Source of the DNA: Paludibacteraceae bacterium
GTDB lineage: Bacteria > Bacteroidota > Bacteroidia > Bacteroidales > Paludibacteraceae
DNA length: 8,611 nucleotides
Assembly (NCBI GenBank): GCA_904502115.1
Contig: CAJGDW010000063.1
Location: 1-8,611, forward strand
Reading direction: 5' to 3'
Part shown: positions 6,850 through 8,611 of the stretch, piece after piece
Position numbering within the stretch: the first letter of the stretch is position 1
How the letters are laid out: the number at the start of each line of letters is the position of its first letter
Position numbers and translations under genes: made by a program
The notes under the pieces: model-generated
What the model saw: only the letters and a program-made list of their open reading frames with translations
Databases searched by the model: none
What the model was told of the DNA's origin: nothing

Positions 6850-8079
6850 CTATTTATTATAGTTTGAATAATCTTGCATATTATCAAAGCGCCAATACCG
6901 AACAGCTCGTTGCATTCTTTCTTTTTTGATTTCTTCTTCCGAATGGAAGAACAAATCAAATATAGTACTTGTTTCGTAAATTCTAGACGGATAACTATTC
7001 ATTTTCCTGTACGACTGATAGGACATATAAGAGAAATACAATAATATGAATCCTATAGAAGTGTGCAATATTACTTTTTTAATTGGTTTTATAAGGGCAC
7101 TAACATCTACCAATTCTTCTTTATCGGCATTTTGCACCACATAAAACAAATAAACAATAAAGAACGGAATAAAGTAAGATCTTAATCGCCACATAGAAGC
7201 AAAAGACTGATAAAAGAGACTAATCGATACCGCACCTAAGAACACCACTACTGCCATTTTTTTATAAGCACTCTCTTTTGCTTCATAGAAACCTAACAAC
7301 ATCAAGACGATGCTATAAAACAACAATACCGACTGAATCCTAGCAAAAAATACACTATGATAAAACCATGAGGCCTTTGCACTAGACTTTAACGGCAATA
7401 TTTGGACAATATAATCGAGTATATCTTTTAAGGGCAAAGCAATGAGTACAATCATTAACAACAACGTAAACCAATAATACACTTTTCTTACCCTAAAATG
7501 CATTCCCCATAAAATCAAGGCAGGAAATACATACACAAAACCAGATTTATGTATTAGCACTGTAAGTAAAGCATACATCCCCACTGCCATGTACCGTTTT
7601 TCAACGTATGCCAAATACATTAAAATAAAGAAACTAACAGCGATGCATTGTCTATGCGTCGCAAAAATTAAGTTGTGGTCTAAGATGACCAAAATGAAGA
7701 GCGCAAAGGTCTTATAGGCAGGAATATATTTGAATAATTTGTAGATAGCATAGAAATACATGAGCGAGATAACCGCCGTCATGCTCCAATAAGAAAGTCC
7801 TATCCATTTAGAAGCGCTCAAGAACATAGAAAACCCTATCTCAAATGGCGGTTTCTTCCCTATTCCTCTAATCAAGTCGATAGGCGACGGTACCATGTCG
7901 TATGCCTTAACATAGGAATACATATCGGCACCATAATAGTACTTAATGGTAAAAAGGAAAACGGTTAATAAAAAGGCAAATTGGTATACATAGTGATGTA
8001 ATTTTTCTTGCTTTAACAGCATAAAATCTGTTACCGCCAAAAAAAACAACGCTATGAAGATAAATACCAATAAATTCAT
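6850..8079 (-). CDS. EpsG-family / Wzy-type polysaccharide polymerase
   Basis: This 409-residue protein has many membrane segments and the marks of the EpsG family (PF14897): YYYGADMYSYVKAYD (47-61), an E-x-GF pair (E80, G82-F83) in the first large outer loop, ATHRQCIAVSFFI (140-152, R143), LIHKSGFVY (175-183, H177) and a MWRLRSYF stretch (296-303, R298 and R300). Proteins of this type act as Wzy polymerases, joining lipid-linked repeat units on the periplasmic side of the inner membrane. Its position right after the flippase (10 bp) and before four glycosyltransferases supports that. The last about 45 residues are polar and charged (EEEIKKERMQ and on), forming a tail outside the membrane. 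The ATG at 8079 follows an A/T-rich stretch. Polymerases are poorly conserved, so the linkage made cannot be inferred. Confidence 0.85.
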   Translation of the reverse strand: MNLLVFIFIALFFLAVTDFMLLKQEKLHHYVYQFAFLLTVFLFTIKYYYGADMYSYVKAYDMVPSPIDLIRGIGKKPPFEIGFSMFLSASKWIGLSYWSMTAVISLMYFYAIYKLFKYIPAYKTFALFILVILDHNLIFATHRQCIAVSFFILMYLAYVEKRYMAVGMYALLTVLIHKSGFVYVFPALILWGMHFRVRKVYYWFTLLLMIVLIALPLKDILDYIVQILPLKSSAKASWFYHSVFFARIQSVLLFYSIVLMLLGFYEAKESAYKKMAVVVFLGAVSISLFYQSFASMWRLRSYFIPFFIVYLFYVVQNADKEELVDVSALIKPIKKVILHTSIGFILLYFSYMSYQSYRKMNSYPSRIYETSTIFDLFFHSEEEIKKERMQRAVRYWRFDNMQDYSNYNK

Positions 8080-8089
8080 AATTTATTTT

Positions 8090-8611
8090 CTAACATCTCC
8101 TTTTTATAAAAATAATAAGGGCCGACAAAAGTATCTCAACCAATTCTGCCAACACGTATGCAATAATGGCACTATATACGCCACAATAGGGAATCAAAAC
8201 ATACGTTAATGCAACACAACAAATCCCCACAGACAAACCTACGTATGGAGCATATTTTTGAAGTTGCATGCCATACAACCCCTGTACCGTAAACATACTG
8301 GCCATAATAATCAAAAATGGCAAAGGAGCAAATGTTCTTAGCATATCAACAGATGGTTCAAAACCACGTCCCAGCAAAATAGACACCAACAAAGGAGAGG
8401 CTAAGTACACCACCAACGACACCATTAGCCCTACCACGCCAACAATGCAAGCACATTTCTTTAGCATTGCCATACCCAATTCTTTCGACTCGCTAAATTT
8501 TCTACTAATCATGGGGAACAAGGCCATACTAATTGGCATACTGGTCAACATCACAAAGGCCATCACAATTTTGTGAGCACCCGAATAAAATCCTAACCAT
8601 GTATCGGAAAA
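8090..8611 (-). CDS. Wzx-type flippase, C-terminal part (cut by right edge)
   Basis: The frame is open from the right edge to TAG at 8092-8090, giving 173 residues. The first, FSDTWLGFYSGAHKIV, come before any ATG; a GTG at 8566 is an internal codon, not a start. DTWLGFYSGAHKI followed by LTSMPISMALFPMISRKF is typical of the middle-to-late part of polysaccharide flippases (PF01943/MATE-like). About five hydrophobic segments follow, with a short loop GRGFEPSVDMLRT between two of them, as expected for the last membrane helices of a 12-14 helix protein. The C-terminus is short and basic (FIKRRC). The full protein is probably about 400-500 residues. It would move the lipid-linked repeat unit from the cytoplasmic to the periplasmic face for the polymerase encoded 10 bp downstream. 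Confidence 0.85.
   Translation of the reverse strand, partial: FSDTWLGFYSGAHKIVMAFVMLTSMPISMALFPMISRKFSESKELGMAMLKKCACIVGVVGLMVSLVVYLASPLLVSILLGRGFEPSVDMLRTFAPLPFLIIMASMFTVQGLYGMQLQKYAPYVGLSVGICCVALTYVLIPYCGVYSAIIAYVLAELVEILLSALIIFIKRRC

Noticed and set aside
8076..8102. An AAGGAG hexamer (8102-8097) followed by a six-codon frame (ATG at 8096, MLENKL) whose TGA overlaps the polymerase ATG as ATGA.
   Set aside because: The hexamer touches the ATG with no spacing and lies 17 bases from the polymerase start. It also falls inside the flippase coding end, so it is most likely chance.
8561..8566. GTG at 8566 as the start of a short 158-residue protein.
   Set aside because: The frame continues open to 8611 with typical flippase residues (DTWLGFYSGAHKI), so this is the interior of a longer gene cut by the window.
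8268..8576. Open frame of 102 codons on the plus strand.
   Set aside because: It lies opposite the flippase frame, which has clear family features; its own translation shows no recognisable domain.

Overview
The window is the downstream part of a polysaccharide biosynthesis locus (O-antigen, capsule or exopolysaccharide) read entirely from the minus strand, so transcription runs from position 8611 towards position 1. The host looks like a member of the Bacteroidota, most likely Bacteroidales. The DNA is AT-rich, start codons lack properly spaced Shine-Dalgarno sequences, and the only recognisable promoter (44-74) fits the Bacteroidota pattern TTTG / 19-21 bp / TAnnTTTG. Genus cannot be read from this window.

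Layout in order of transcription: (1) the C-terminal 173 residues of a Wzx-type flippase, cut by the right edge (8090-8611); (2) an EpsG/Wzy-type polymerase (6850-8079); (3) a divergent family 2 glycosyltransferase (5969-6841); (4) a rhamnosyltransferase-like family 2 glycosyltransferase (5079-5978); (5) a family 4 glycosyltransferase (4015-5082); (6) a second family 4 glycosyltransferase (2892-4010); (7) a membrane acyltransferase of the acyltransferase-3 family (1830-2888); (8) an LtaS/sulfatase-type membrane phosphotransferase (91-1821). Gaps are 3 to 10 bp, and two junctions overlap, so these genes almost certainly form one operon. No stretch without a gene exceeds 100 bases.

The genes describe a Wzx/Wzy-dependent pathway. 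Four cytoplasmic transferases extend a lipid-linked unit, the flippase moves it across the inner membrane and the polymerase joins units. The last two genes probably decorate the glycan, one with an O-acyl group and the other with a phosphate-linked group on the periplasmic side. The initiating sugar-phosphate transferase, nucleotide-sugar genes and length control are not in the window.

Behind the last stop codon (positions 1-90) lies a promoter pointing the same way, with a small perfect dyad in its expected leader and a possible start codon at 5-7. A separately expressed gene therefore probably begins at the left edge. The points most worth checking are the unusual active site of the LtaS-like enzyme, the acylation plus phosphotransfer pair at the operon end, and this edge promoter. 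I saw no mobile element, CRISPR array, RNA gene or wholly unknown system.
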